Shown: positions 17,351 to 25,795 of the stretch, piece after piece
Numbering within the stretch: the first letter of the stretch is position 1
How the letters are laid out: every line of letters starts with the position of its first letter
NCBI RefSeq assembly: GCF_014196205.1
Contig: NZ_JACIDE010000019.1
Location: 1-62,093 of the forward strand
Reading direction: 5' to 3'
Origin: Anoxybacteroides voinovskiense
Lineage (GTDB): Bacteria > Bacillota > Bacilli > Bacillales > Anoxybacillaceae
DNA: 62,093 bases
Position numbers and translations under genes: made by a program
The notes under the pieces: generated by a model
Database searches by the model: none
What the model was told of the DNA's origin: nothing
What the model saw: the letters and a program-made list of their open reading frames with translations, nothing else

Positions 17351-18736
17351 TTACTCATTTCGATATTTTTTCAGCCGCTCTTCTAGTTCGCGGCGTTTTG
17401 CTTCGAGGTCGCTCGGTGTTTGTTCGCTTTCTTTTTGACTATAATCCATGTTGAGCCAATCCGGCAACATTTCTTTGCGCACCGTTTTCCGGGCAGGTTT
17501 TTTCTCTTTGTCGATTGCCCAACTTTGGTATTTTTGCGCTTCTTTTTTCGCCAACTCCATTGCTTCTTTGACAGTGCGAATTTTTTTTCGCGCCCAATGG
17601 CTAGCAATTTTTTCGACATATGCTTTCGATAGCTTCATATCGGTGCGAAGCATAACGTAATAAATTAAGACGTTGACAACACCAGGCAACAGCTTTTGTT
17701 GGAACATAATGTCTTCAATAAGCTGTAAATCGCTCATCGACGGTTCTGCTCCACCAGAAATTTCCATTAATAGCTGACGCGGAGAAATCGTTTCCAACTG
17801 CTTTATCAGCTGTTCTTCCTTCGTTTTCGGCTCGACGTCCGTCATCGTCCGATACGCAAACGGTTGGACACGCATGCTTAAATGCGGCAATTCGTCGCCA
17901 CGTTCAAACTGATACCAGTCGCGCGCCGCCTTTCGCAGCGCTTCAATGTCGATATGTTCCGTCGGATCGATGACATCCATGACAAGTTTTTGCATTTCTA
18001 GAGGGTTAATTCCATACAAAAACGCAAGCTTTTTAATCGCTTCCCGCACTTTTGCCGTAATCGCTCGCTTTGGAACGATTTGTTTCGAAAGCCCCGCAAA
18101 AAATAGCTCAAAATCGAATACTTCTTCTCCAAGCGCATACGTTTCATTGCTTCGGTCGAGATAGGTGCGTTCTTGCGAGAGGGATAAGTCGTTTTTCGCC
18201 TCTTCATTCATCGTAGTAACCATTTGCTCTGGATGAACGGACGCAAACACGTCATTAAACGAACGGGTAATCGGAGAAAAATGCTGCGTATCAAGCGCCG
18301 GTATGGAGAAAAATTGTTTTAGCTTTTGGAATTTTGTCCGCCCAACGCGATTATAAAGAAAGACGTTTAACATCCCGTCATTAAAAAATTTTTCGGGCGA
18401 AAGCGGTGGCTGCAATTCATAAATAAATTGTTTCGGGTCTTTCGATTCGTTGACGTACGTTTTTAATAGCCCGATCCCTTCTAATTTTAGCCGCTCTTCG
18501 TAAATGTCTTTTAAGCTGCATTGCATAATCGCCATTAAACTATGGTGCGTTGTTTCTGACGTGAGAAACTGCTGGTCTAGTTCACCCCATAGCGTCATAT
18601 ATAAACTAAACGCGCGAGAGCCGATTAACGGTTGATATAAAAGTGTTATTACTTTCCGATCAAAGTCATGGAGCATACCGTTGCTGCGCACGATGTACCG
18701 ATCGACAGGAATCAGTTCTTTCCAATGATGTTCCAT
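17351..18736 (-). CDS. dnaB: Replication initiation/membrane attachment protein DnaB
   Basis: The 461-residue protein corresponds to Bacillus DnaB (not the helicase of E. coli). It has an N-terminal winged-helix/tetramerisation region (about 1-150), a DnaB/DnaD C-terminal domain (about 320-410, KLLPGVVNVLIYYVML and WARKKIRTVKEAMELAKKE) and a charged tail. It remodels origin DNA at the membrane and recruits helicase and loader. The ATG 18736 follows AAGGAAGG. A strong terminator separates it from nrdR upstream. Confidence 0.94.
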   Translation of the reverse strand: MEHHWKELIPVDRYIVRSNGMLHDFDRKVITLLYQPLIGSRAFSLYMTLWGELDQQFLTSETTHHSLMAIMQCSLKDIYEERLKLEGIGLLKTYVNESKDPKQFIYELQPPLSPEKFFNDGMLNVFLYNRVGRTKFQKLKQFFSIPALDTQHFSPITRSFNDVFASVHPEQMVTTMNEEAKNDLSLSQERTYLDRSNETYALGEEVFDFELFFAGLSKQIVPKRAITAKVREAIKKLAFLYGINPLEMQKLVMDVIDPTEHIDIEALRKAARDWYQFERGDELPHLSMRVQPFAYRTMTDVEPKTKEEQLIKQLETISPRQLLMEISGGAEPSMSDLQLIEDIMFQQKLLPGVVNVLIYYVMLRTDMKLSKAYVEKIASHWARKKIRTVKEAMELAKKEAQKYQSWAIDKEKKPARKTVRKEMLPDWLNMDYSQKESEQTPSDLEAKRRELEERLKKYRNE

Positions 18737-18758
18737 GCTATCGACCTTCCTTCATTTG

Positions 18759-18801
18759 ATTAAAAAAAGGGCTTTCCATCACGCGAATCAAGCCCTTTAC
18801 T
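18759..18801 (-). terminator. Terminator after nrdR
   Basis: On the minus strand AAAGGGCTT and AAGCCCTTT form a stem followed by TTTTTAATC between the nrdR stop and the dnaB start. The stem begins within the last nrdR codons, so dnaB needs read-through or a promoter very close by. Confidence 0.75.
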
Positions 18802-19258
18802 GCTGTTCTTTTTTAATTAATTCTTTCAGTTCTTCAATAAAGACGTTTAAGTCTTTAAATTGCCGGTATACAGAGGCGAAGCGGACATATGCGACTTCGT
18901 CGATTTTCGATAGACGTTCCATGACCATTTCACCAATCGTTTCGCTTTTCACTTCCGCCACTCCACGGTGGCGCAACTCTCGTTCAATTTCCTGTGTTAC
19001 TTTCTCTAATTGTTCTAACGCTACCGGTCGTTTTTCGCACGCTTTAATGAGCCCACGCAATATTTTTTCTTGGCTGAACTCTTCACGTGTGCCTTCTTTT
19101 TTCACAACGATTAACGGCATTTCTTCGACTTTTTCAAACGTTGTAAAACGATAATGGCATTGTTCGCATTCTCGTCTACGGCGAATAGAACGCCCATCGT
19201 CGACAGGGCGCGAATCAAGCACCCTTGTTCCGAGATGGTGGCAAGTTGGGCACTTCAT
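18797..19258 (-). CDS. nrdR: Transcriptional repressor NrdR
   Basis: The 153 residues are typical of NrdR. A zinc ribbon comes first ([18 protein letters not shown] and [13 protein letters not shown], four Cys), then an ATP-cone domain from about residue 49 ([20 protein letters not shown]). NrdR senses ATP/dATP and represses ribonucleotide reductase genes through NrdR boxes. ATG 19258 is used, behind AGGAG; an adjacent ATG at 19261 is possible. It is preceded by an uncharacterised 129-residue gene. Confidence 0.95.
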   Translation of the reverse strand: MKCPTCHHLGTRVLDSRPVDDGRSIRRRRECEQCHYRFTTFEKVEEMPLIVVKKEGTREEFSQEKILRGLIKACEKRPVALEQLEKVTQEIERELRHRGVAEVKSETIGEMVMERLSKIDEVAYVRFASVYRQFKDLNVFIEELKELIKKEQQ

Positions 19259-19274
19259 CATTACCACTCCTGTT

Positions 19275-19664
19275 TCATCCATTAATTCCGGAACCGATAT
19301 ACGGCAACCGTTTGTCCAACTGTTCGTACAAATCTAAAATGACGCGACGGCTAAAGCCGAAATCAAACGTCGTGTCGGTCGTCACCGAAAAGTCAATCGC
19401 AGTTTCTAACGGGCGAACGGAAATGACGGTAATGACAATAAACGCCTTTTTCCCGCTTCGTGTCGTTGCGCTAAATTCCCCTCGCTCTTCGGATACAGAG
19501 AGGAGTTCATAGTGCGGAGACGATTGAAGGAATTCTTTCACTGCTTTCATTGCCTGCCCGTTTGTCGCCTTATAGTACCGGCTACGCAACCGTTCATCTT
19601 CATGCGTTTCGTTCGTTTCGCAATGATTCGTAAAAACGTATTTCCATTTGTTCCAAACACTCAT
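19275..19664 (-). CDS. Conserved hypothetical cytosolic protein
   Basis: I do not recognise a domain. The 129 residues have no membrane segment or signal. A helical, charged N-terminal half ([29 protein letters not shown]) precedes a beta-rich second half ([38 protein letters not shown]). AAGGAG lies 8 bases ahead of the ATG. It ends 16 bases before nrdR, probably in one transcript, and this position is shared by related thermophilic bacilli as far as I recall. The function is unknown. Confidence 0.75.
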   Translation of the reverse strand: MSVWNKWKYVFTNHCETNETHEDERLRSRYYKATNGQAMKAVKEFLQSSPHYELLSVSEERGEFSATTRSGKKAFIVITVISVRPLETAIDFSVTTDTTFDFGFSRRVILDLYEQLDKRLPYIGSGING

Positions 19665-19731
19665 TTTTGCCGCTCCTTGCGAAATTCTTTACTATTATGA
19701 TACCACTATTGGCATCCATATGTACAATTAA

Positions 19732-19764
19732 AAAAAGAGGTGCATTTGCCACCTCTTTTTAGTT
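19732..19764. terminator. Terminator after speD
   Basis: AAAAAGAGGTG and CACCTCTTTTT form an 11-bp stem with T-runs on both strands. It lies just past the speD stop and upstream of the 129-residue gene. Confidence 0.8.
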
Positions 19765-19771
19765 CCCGTCA

Positions 19772-20146
19772 TTACAGTGCTTTTACGTTTTTCAATTCAA
19801 TCGGACCCATTCCGCGCGGAAGTTCAATCGTTTCGCGCGTTTGTGCTCCTAACGCTTCCGCAATGTAATCTGCGGCAATCGTCGGATCTAAGTTTCCACA
19901 TGTATACACGTCGATGCTTGCATATCCATGCTCTGGGAAGCTGTGAATCGTTAAGTGTGATTCAGAAATAATGACGACTCCGCTTACTCCTTGTGGCGCG
20001 AATTTATGGAAAGCAACTTCACGAATTTCTGCGCCAGATTTTAATGCTGCATCAACAAATGTCTTTTCAATAAATTCGATGTCATTCAGCTTATCAAAAT
20101 CGCATCCCCATAATTCTGAGATAACGTGACGACCCATTGTGTCCAT
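19772..20146 (-). CDS. speD: S-adenosylmethionine decarboxylase proenzyme
   Basis: This 124-residue class 1B AdoMet decarboxylase self-cleaves at Ser in [12 protein letters not shown] (about residue 63) to give a pyruvoyl-bearing alpha chain. The catalytic His and Cys (HSFPE and YTCGNLDP) are present. It supplies the aminopropyl group for spermidine. ATG 20146 follows AAAGGGGGA; a TTG one codon earlier is unlikely. Unlike the gapB-speD transcript of B. subtilis, a terminator (20345-20382) and its own promoter separate it from gapB here. Its 150-nt leader looks structured. Confidence 0.96.
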   Translation of the reverse strand: MDTMGRHVISELWGCDFDKLNDIEFIEKTFVDAALKSGAEIREVAFHKFAPQGVSGVVIISESHLTIHSFPEHGYASIDVYTCGNLDPTIAADYIAEALGAQTRETIELPRGMGPIELKNVKAL

Positions 20147-20159
20147 CAAAAGTCCCCCT

Positions 20160-20294
20160 TTAACTTATTTTCCAAAAAAATAAACATGAAATTCTTTTGC
20201 ATAATGGCATGTATAACTACCACGGGGGAAAGTTAGTCCAAAGAGGTCCTAACCCTTTAAGTAGTCACATTACCGTGCGTTTAAGAAGTTCACG
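20160..20294 (-). ncRNA. Structured speD leader (candidate regulatory RNA)
   Basis: About 150 nt separate the promoter from speD. In RNA order CACGG (20277-20273) can pair with CCGTG (20225-20221), enclosing GTTAG (20253-20249) paired with CTAAC (20236-20232). Further on ACATG pairs with CATGT, with an inner ATT/AAT, followed by TTATTTTTTT just before the ribosome site, which is a weak terminator shape. The layout looks like aptamer plus attenuator. It does not match any riboswitch I can name. Confidence 0.45.
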
Positions 20295-20300
20295 AATCAT

Positions 20301-20329
20301 AGTATACTTTGTTTAGTTTTTTTTTGCAA
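20301..20329 (-). promoter_or_regulatory. speD promoter
   Basis: TTGCAA (20329-20324), 17-base spacer, TATACT (20306-20301). A start near 20294 gives a leader of about 150 nt. Confidence 0.78.
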
Positions 20330-20344
20330 TACACTTTTTTATTT

Positions 20345-20384
20345 TTTTCTCAAATGAGAAAAGCGCTGACGAATGCCAGCGCTT
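20345..20384 (-). terminator. gapB terminator
   Basis: On the minus strand AAAGCGCTGG and CAGCGCTTT form a stem followed by TCTCATTTG, immediately after the gapB stop. The T-run is weak. Confidence 0.65.
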
Positions 20385-21412
20385 TATGCGTTCACTTTTA
20401 ATTTTTCCATTAGCTTGTGGGCGACTAAATTTGCTAAATCAACGACACGGCACGAATAGCCCCACTCATTGTCATACCAAGCGAGCACTTTCACTTTCCG
20501 ACCTTCCATTACCATCGTGGACAGACCGTCAATAATGGCGGAGTGTGGATTTGTGTTGAAATCAATAGATACAAGCGGTTCAGTCGTAAAATCGATAATG
20601 CCTTTTAACGAACCGTTCGCCGCACGAATAAACGCTTCGTTTACTTCATCGACCGTAACTTCTCGCTTCAAGTCAACGACTAAATCGACAAGCGAAACGT
20701 TTGGTGTCGGAACGCGAAGCGCCATGCCGTGCAGCTTTCCTTTTAAATGTGGCAAAACGAGCGCTAACGCTTTTGCCGCACCTGTCGTTGTCGGGATAAT
20801 GGATTGGGCGCAAGAACGAGCGCGGCGCAAATCTTTATGCGGGTTGTCGATATTTTTTTGGTCGTTCGTATACGCATGAACGGTCGTCATCAATCCATTT
20901 TCAATGCCAAATGTTTGGTCGAGTACTTTCACGACAGGAGCTAAGCAGTTTGTCGTGCACGAAGCGTTTGAAATGATGAAATGGTTGTCAATATCGAGCA
21001 TCTCTTCATTCACGCCCATGACGATAGTGACATCTTCGTTTTTTCCCGGTGCGGTTAAAATGACACGCTTTGCCCCTGCTTCTAAATGGAGGCTTGCTTT
21101 TTCCTTCGAATTGAATTTCCCTGTCGCTTCAATGACAATATCGATATCTAGCTCTTTCCACGGGAGCTGTTGCGGGTCGCGCGAATTGAGAAGCAGCACT
21201 TTCTTTCCGTTCACTAAAAGCCCATCTTCAAGTGCAACTACTTCTCCTGCAAATTTGCCGTGAGTGGAGTCATATTTTATTAAATGAGCTAACGTTTCTG
21301 GTGGATAGCTCGCATTAATCGCAACGATAGTTAAGTTTTCGGCGTCGATGGCATTTCGAAACACCATTCGTCCAATTCGTCCAAACCCATTAATCGCTAC
21401 TTTCGCCTTCAT
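20384..21412 (-). CDS. gapB: Glyceraldehyde-3-phosphate dehydrogenase, gluconeogenic type (GapB)
   Basis: The 342-residue GAPDH has an N-terminal Rossmann domain (KVAINGFGRIGRMVFRNA) and the catalytic Cys in SNASCTTNCLAPV. Assignment to GapB (NADP-preferring, gluconeogenic) rather than GapA rests on gene context (coaE, speD) and on two CcpN-type boxes in its promoter region. CcpN represses gapB and pckA during glycolysis. ATG 21412 follows AGGAG by 8 bases. The enzyme runs 1,3-bisphosphoglycerate to glyceraldehyde-3-phosphate in the gluconeogenic direction. Confidence 0.94.
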   Translation of the reverse strand: MKAKVAINGFGRIGRMVFRNAIDAENLTIVAINASYPPETLAHLIKYDSTHGKFAGEVVALEDGLLVNGKKVLLLNSRDPQQLPWKELDIDIVIEATGKFNSKEKASLHLEAGAKRVILTAPGKNEDVTIVMGVNEEMLDIDNHFIISNASCTTNCLAPVVKVLDQTFGIENGLMTTVHAYTNDQKNIDNPHKDLRRARSCAQSIIPTTTGAAKALALVLPHLKGKLHGMALRVPTPNVSLVDLVVDLKREVTVDEVNEAFIRAANGSLKGIIDFTTEPLVSIDFNTNPHSAIIDGLSTMVMEGRKVKVLAWYDNEWGYSCRVVDLANLVAHKLMEKLKVNA

Positions 21413-21433
21413 TAAATTTTCTCCTCTCAAATA

Positions 21434-21478
21434 TATGTTATACTAATTATCACTTATTCACATAAATAGTATAACATA
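21434..21478. promoter_or_regulatory. Two CcpN-like operator boxes upstream of gapB
   Basis: TATGTTATACT occurs at 21434-21444 on the plus strand and again on the minus strand at 21478-21468. Both fully match the published CcpN consensus TRTGHYATAYW. They are inverted relative to each other, 22-66 bases ahead of the gapB start. In B. subtilis a pair of such boxes mediates CcpN repression of gapB on glucose. Confidence 0.75.
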
Positions 21479-21534
21479 TTTTCAATATTTGTGTAGAGGA
21501 AATCGTACAAAAAATAAAAAAGACGTCCTATTTT

Positions 21535-22131
21535 TTACAGGACGTCCCATTCGCTTAAAATCGTTAAAAGCTGTTGTCTCGTTTGATCAATTGTTCCGTT
21601 ATTATCAATCACAGCATCGGCGTATACTTTTTTTTCGCTTAGCGGCATCTGTGAATGAATGCGGGCAAGCGCTTCTTCTTGCGAAAAGCCGTTCCGTTTC
21701 ATTAACCGCTCGAGCTGAATGGCATCGTCTACATAAACGACAATGATTTTATCGACAAAATGGGTGAGATTACTTTCAAACAAAAGTGGAATATCAAGCA
21801 CGACGACCGGATTTTTTTGAAGAATCTCGTCCCGCTGTTCAAGCATTTTTTTTCGCACTGCTGGATGGACGATAGCGTTTAGCTGGTTTCGCTTTTCTTC
21901 GTCATGAAAAATAAGTGCTCCTAATTTCGCGCGGTCGATTTCCCCGTTTTTTTGCAAAATATCCTTCCCGAACGTTTCGACAATGCGGACGTACGCTTCT
22001 TCCCCGACGTTCACGGCTTCGCGGGCAATCCTATCTGCATCCACAACAGGAATGTTCCACTCTTTTAGCATATTCGCTACCGTGCTTTTTCCGCTGGCAA
22101 TCCCCCCAGTTAATCCAATCGTTAGCGCCAT
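21535..22131 (-). CDS. coaE: Dephospho-CoA kinase
   Basis: This 198-residue P-loop kinase has Walker A in [12 protein letters not shown] at the N-terminus, [12 protein letters not shown] (substrate-binding Asp) and the LID-type region around [17 protein letters not shown]. It makes CoA from dephospho-CoA and ATP, the last step of CoA synthesis. ATG 22131 follows GGGGGAGG. It starts 15 bases after mutM and probably shares its transcript. In B. subtilis the membrane-protein gene ytaF lies between mutM and coaE; it is absent here. Confidence 0.95.
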   Translation of the reverse strand: MALTIGLTGGIASGKSTVANMLKEWNIPVVDADRIAREAVNVGEEAYVRIVETFGKDILQKNGEIDRAKLGALIFHDEEKRNQLNAIVHPAVRKKMLEQRDEILQKNPVVVLDIPLLFESNLTHFVDKIIVVYVDDAIQLERLMKRNGFSQEEALARIHSQMPLSEKKVYADAVIDNNGTIDQTRQQLLTILSEWDVL

Positions 22132-22145
22132 TTTCCTCCCCCTTT

Positions 22146-22967
22146 TTATTGTTGGCACTGCGCACAATAATGCGTGCCGCGTCCAGCAACGATGATTTTT
22201 TGCACAAGGTGCCCGCATCGTTTACATGGCTCTCCTTTACGACCGTACACAAACAGTTGTTGCTGAAACGTTCCTGCTTTTCCTTCTGTATTCACATAGG
22301 AACGAACCGTGCTCCCTCCGTGTGCAATCGCCTCTTTTAGCGTCGCTGCAATTTCGCGATGAAGCCGTTCGATTTCTTCCGCTGTCAATGACGAAGCTGA
22401 CCGCTCGGGGTGAAGCTGCGAGCGGAACAACGTTTCATCGACATAAATGTTGCCGAGCCCAACGACCACCGTTTGGTCTAACAACACGCTTTTGAGCATT
22501 CGATTCGTTTTTTTTAGCTTATCCATGAGAAATGCTGGCGTAAATGCCGCTGAAAACGGCTCCGGCCCTAACTTTGCTAACGGAAGCTCTTTCTCTTCCT
22601 CTCCTGCTTTAAATAGGTGCATCGTTCCAAACTTTCGCACATCCCGATACCGCAACTGCGTCCCGTCATCGAAATGGAGGATGACGTGCGTATGCGGTTC
22701 GAGTGGCTCAGAAGCAGGCGCTACACGATAGCGCCCTTCCATGCGCAAATGCGAAACGAGCACATAGTCGTCCAGCAAAAATTTCAAAAACTTTCCACGG
22801 CGTTCGATGCCGCGAACCGTTTGCCCTTGCAGCATTTCCGTAAACGTTGCGACGTCCGGCTTTTTAATAATATTTTCCCAAAATACTTCCACACGTTCAA
22901 TCGTTTTGCCGGCGGTTAACGGAAGAAGCGTACGTTTCACCGTTTCCACTTCTGGTAATTCTGGCAT
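22146..22967 (-). CDS. mutM: Formamidopyrimidine-DNA glycosylase
   Basis: The 273 residues of Fpg/MutM begin [14 protein letters not shown], with catalytic Pro2 and Glu3. A helix-two-turn-helix follows, with a Lys/Asn region in [17 protein letters not shown]. The C-terminal zinc finger has four Cys (CKRCGH...HYCAQCQQ). It excises 8-oxoguanine and FaPy lesions and nicks the strand. It is 15 bases downstream of polA, linking repair and gap filling. Confidence 0.97.
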   Translation of the reverse strand: MPELPEVETVKRTLLPLTAGKTIERVEVFWENIIKKPDVATFTEMLQGQTVRGIERRGKFLKFLLDDYVLVSHLRMEGRYRVAPASEPLEPHTHVILHFDDGTQLRYRDVRKFGTMHLFKAGEEEKELPLAKLGPEPFSAAFTPAFLMDKLKKTNRMLKSVLLDQTVVVGLGNIYVDETLFRSQLHPERSASSLTAEEIERLHREIAATLKEAIAHGGSTVRSYVNTEGKAGTFQQQLFVYGRKGEPCKRCGHLVQKIIVAGRGTHYCAQCQQ

Positions 22968-22982
22968 GGTAAATCCCTTCCT

Positions 22983-25610
22983 TTACTTCGCGTCATACCA
23001 TGTTGGTCCGAAATGATAGTCCACTTTTAACGGGACACGCAATTCGATGGCGTGTTCCATGACTTCTGGAACGATTTTCGTTAATTGTTCCACTTCATCT
23101 TTCGGCGCTTCTAAAATGAGTTCGTCATGCACTTGCAATAAAATTCGTGCGCGCATTTCTTCCTTTTGCAAACGTTCCGCTAAATCAATCATCGCCTTTT
23201 TAATAATGTCTGCCGCACTTCCTTGAATCGGCGTATTCATCGCTGTCCGCTCGGCAAAGCTGCGCAAATTGAAATTACGGCTTGTAATGTCAGGCAAATA
23301 ACGGCGGCGATGTAAAAGCGTCGTCACGTATCCGGTCTGCTTCGCCTGCTGCACAATGTCTTCCATGTATCGTTTCACCCCAGGAAAACTCGCAAAATAT
23401 CGTTCAATAAATTCCGCCGCTTCTTTGCGGGAAATGTTTAAGTTTTGCGATAAGCCGTAGTCGCTAATGCCATACACGATACCGAAGTTCACCGCTTTTG
23501 CATGACGGCGCATTTGCGGCGTTACTTCTTCTGCGCTGACGTGGAAAATATCCATCGCCGTTTTCGTATGAATGTCTAAATCTTGTTGAAACGCTGCAAT
23601 TAAGTTTTCATCGTTGGCGATGTGCGCTAGCACGCGCAACTCGATTTGAGAATAATCGGCAGCAAAAATGACCCACTCTTGCTCTGATGGAACGAACGCC
23701 TGGCGAATTTTCCGCCCCTCTTCTAGCCGAATCGGGATGTTTTGTAAGTTCGGCTCCGTCGAACTTAGCCGTCCTGTTTGCGTTAGCGCTTGGTTAAAAA
23801 TCGTATGCACTTTGTTCGTGTCTTCATGGACAACTTTTAGCAATCCCTCAATATAGGTAGACTGCAGTTTGCCAAGCTGACGATAATGCAAAATTTTCTC
23901 GACAATTTCATGTTGCGGTGCTAATTTTTCTAACACATCTGCTGAGGTGGAATACCCCGTTTTTGTTTTTTTCAACGCTGGCAATTGCAATTTTTCAAAT
24001 AAAATCGTCCCGAGCTGTTTCGGGGAGTTAATGTTGAACACTTGCCCTGCAAGCTCGTAAATTTCTTTCTCTAACGCTTGTAGCTGTCCTTGAAGCTCTT
24101 CTCCCATCGCTTTTAGCCGTTCCACGTTAATGGTGATCCCTAAAAATTCCATGTCCGCTAATACGAGCGTGAGCGGCAATTCCAATTCAGTAAATAATGC
24201 ATATTGTTCGTTTGCTTTTAAATCAGCAATGAACGTATCTTTTAGCGCGCGAATTGCCGCTGCTTTCCGGACAAGATGTTCTGCCAATGCGGATTCATCC
24301 GGCACTTTCTGCTTTGCCCCTTTTCCGTACACGATTTCGTCCGGTTGCACGTCTGTATACTGTTTTGTCTTCGCTATCGAAGCAATGTCTTCTGTCGATT
24401 GTGACGGATTTAAAAGATAAGAGGCGATAAGCAAGTCAAAATCGACCCCACGCATTGCAATGCCTTTCCATCGTAACGCGACAATGGCCCGCTTTGCATC
24501 AAATACACTTTTTTTCATTTTGTCGTCTTCTAGCCATTGTTTAAAGGTCGCCGACGACAAGGCGATTTCCACCGGAATAAAAAAGTTCCCTTTTTCGTTT
24601 GCAATGGCAAAACCAAGAATCGGAGCTTTATGATAGTTTTCTTCCAACACTTCGACAACAACAGCAGCATCGTCTGTTAGAATTTCTTTTGTAATATGGT
24701 CGACGATGGTATAGGAAATAGCGTTTAAATGCGCTGGTTGCTCTTGTTCTATCGGAGCAAGTTTTCCAAGCAACGATTGAAAACCAAGCTCTTTAAAGAG
24801 GGCGGTTACTTTTTCTGCATCGTACCCCTCGTATTTCGTGTCTTCGAGTGCAATAGCAAGCGGGGCATCGCGCAAAATGGTCGCTAGTTGTTTGCTCATC
24901 AACGCTACGTCTCGATATCGTTCAAGGTTTTCTTTTACTTTTTTCCCGCTTACTTGCTCTAGCGAATCCAATAATTGCTCAACCGTACCGAACTCTTTTA
25001 ACAGCTTCAGCGCCGTTTTTTCCCCGATGCCCGGCACCCCTGGAATGTTGTCTGATGCATCGCCCATCAAACCTTTTAAATCAATAATTTGCGCAGGGGT
25101 CAGCCCGTACTTTTCTTTCACTGTTTCTGGTGTGTACGATTCGACGTCGGTAATTCCTTTTTTCGTAATATGAACCGTTACATGTTCGGATGCTAATTGT
25201 GTTAAATCGCGGTCTCCTGAAATAATTTTAACGTCAAACCCTTCTTTTTCCGCTTGCGTGCATAACGTCCCGATAATATCATCTGCTTCATATCGATCTA
25301 GCTCATACGTACGAATGCGGTATGCCTCCAATAATTTGCGCAAAAATGGAAACTGCTCCGACAACTCCGGCGGCGTTTTTTGCCTTCCGCCTTTATACTC
25401 GCCAAACGTTTCATGGCGAAACGTCGTTTTGCCTGCATCAAATGCTACTAATAAATGGGTTGGCTTTTCTTCTTCCAAAATTTTCATGAGCATCATCGTA
25501 AATCCGTAAATCGCATTTGTATGAATGCCTTTATCGTTATGTAAAAGCGGCAACGCAAAAAATGCACGATAGGCAATGCTATTGCCGTCAATCAATACTA
25601 GCTTCTTCAC
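22983..25610 (-). CDS. polA: DNA polymerase I (Bst-type)
   Basis: The 875-residue enzyme has an N-terminal 5'-3' exonuclease (about 1-290; DGNSIAYRAFFA, YEADDIIGT, GDRDLTQL), a degenerate 3'-5' exonuclease-like domain (about 300-465) and the polymerase domain with motif A AADYSQIELRVLAH, the O helix RRHAKAVNFGIVYG, and motif C LQVHDELILEAP. The acidic DxE metal ligands of a working proofreading site are not visible (VVVEVLEENYH in place of DTE-type motifs), as in Geobacillus Pol I. The start is GTG 25610 after GGAGGAGGGAG, giving VKKLVLIDGNS; upstream in-frame codons are non-homologous. It fills gaps in repair and replaces RNA primers. Confidence 0.96.
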   Translation of the reverse strand: MKKLVLIDGNSIAYRAFFALPLLHNDKGIHTNAIYGFTMMLMKILEEEKPTHLLVAFDAGKTTFRHETFGEYKGGRQKTPPELSEQFPFLRKLLEAYRIRTYELDRYEADDIIGTLCTQAEKEGFDVKIISGDRDLTQLASEHVTVHITKKGITDVESYTPETVKEKYGLTPAQIIDLKGLMGDASDNIPGVPGIGEKTALKLLKEFGTVEQLLDSLEQVSGKKVKENLERYRDVALMSKQLATILRDAPLAIALEDTKYEGYDAEKVTALFKELGFQSLLGKLAPIEQEQPAHLNAISYTIVDHITKEILTDDAAVVVEVLEENYHKAPILGFAIANEKGNFFIPVEIALSSATFKQWLEDDKMKKSVFDAKRAIVALRWKGIAMRGVDFDLLIASYLLNPSQSTEDIASIAKTKQYTDVQPDEIVYGKGAKQKVPDESALAEHLVRKAAAIRALKDTFIADLKANEQYALFTELELPLTLVLADMEFLGITINVERLKAMGEELQGQLQALEKEIYELAGQVFNINSPKQLGTILFEKLQLPALKKTKTGYSTSADVLEKLAPQHEIVEKILHYRQLGKLQSTYIEGLLKVVHEDTNKVHTIFNQALTQTGRLSSTEPNLQNIPIRLEEGRKIRQAFVPSEQEWVIFAADYSQIELRVLAHIANDENLIAAFQQDLDIHTKTAMDIFHVSAEEVTPQMRRHAKAVNFGIVYGISDYGLSQNLNISRKEAAEFIERYFASFPGVKRYMEDIVQQAKQTGYVTTLLHRRRYLPDITSRNFNLRSFAERTAMNTPIQGSAADIIKKAMIDLAERLQKEEMRARILLQVHDELILEAPKDEVEQLTKIVPEVMEHAIELRVPLKVDYHFGPTWYDAK

Positions 25611-25666
25611 TCGTTCTCCCTCCTCCGATTTCGCTGCCCTTATTGTATCACGATTAACGAGGGAAT

Positions 25667-25701
25667 GAAAAAAAGACGAGAACATTTTTTCGTTCTCGTC
25701 T
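25667..25701 (-). terminator. phoPR terminator
   Basis: On the minus strand GACGAGAAC and GTTCTCGTC form a 9-bp stem followed by seven Ts, between phoR and polA. Confidence 0.85.
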
Positions 25702-25795
25702 TCAAGGGTTGGCTCCCTAGATGAAGGGGTTTTCAGTTTCAGCTTACCAAACGTTTGTGAATAAAGCGTAAAACGGGTGTTAACGTTTTGTAAAT

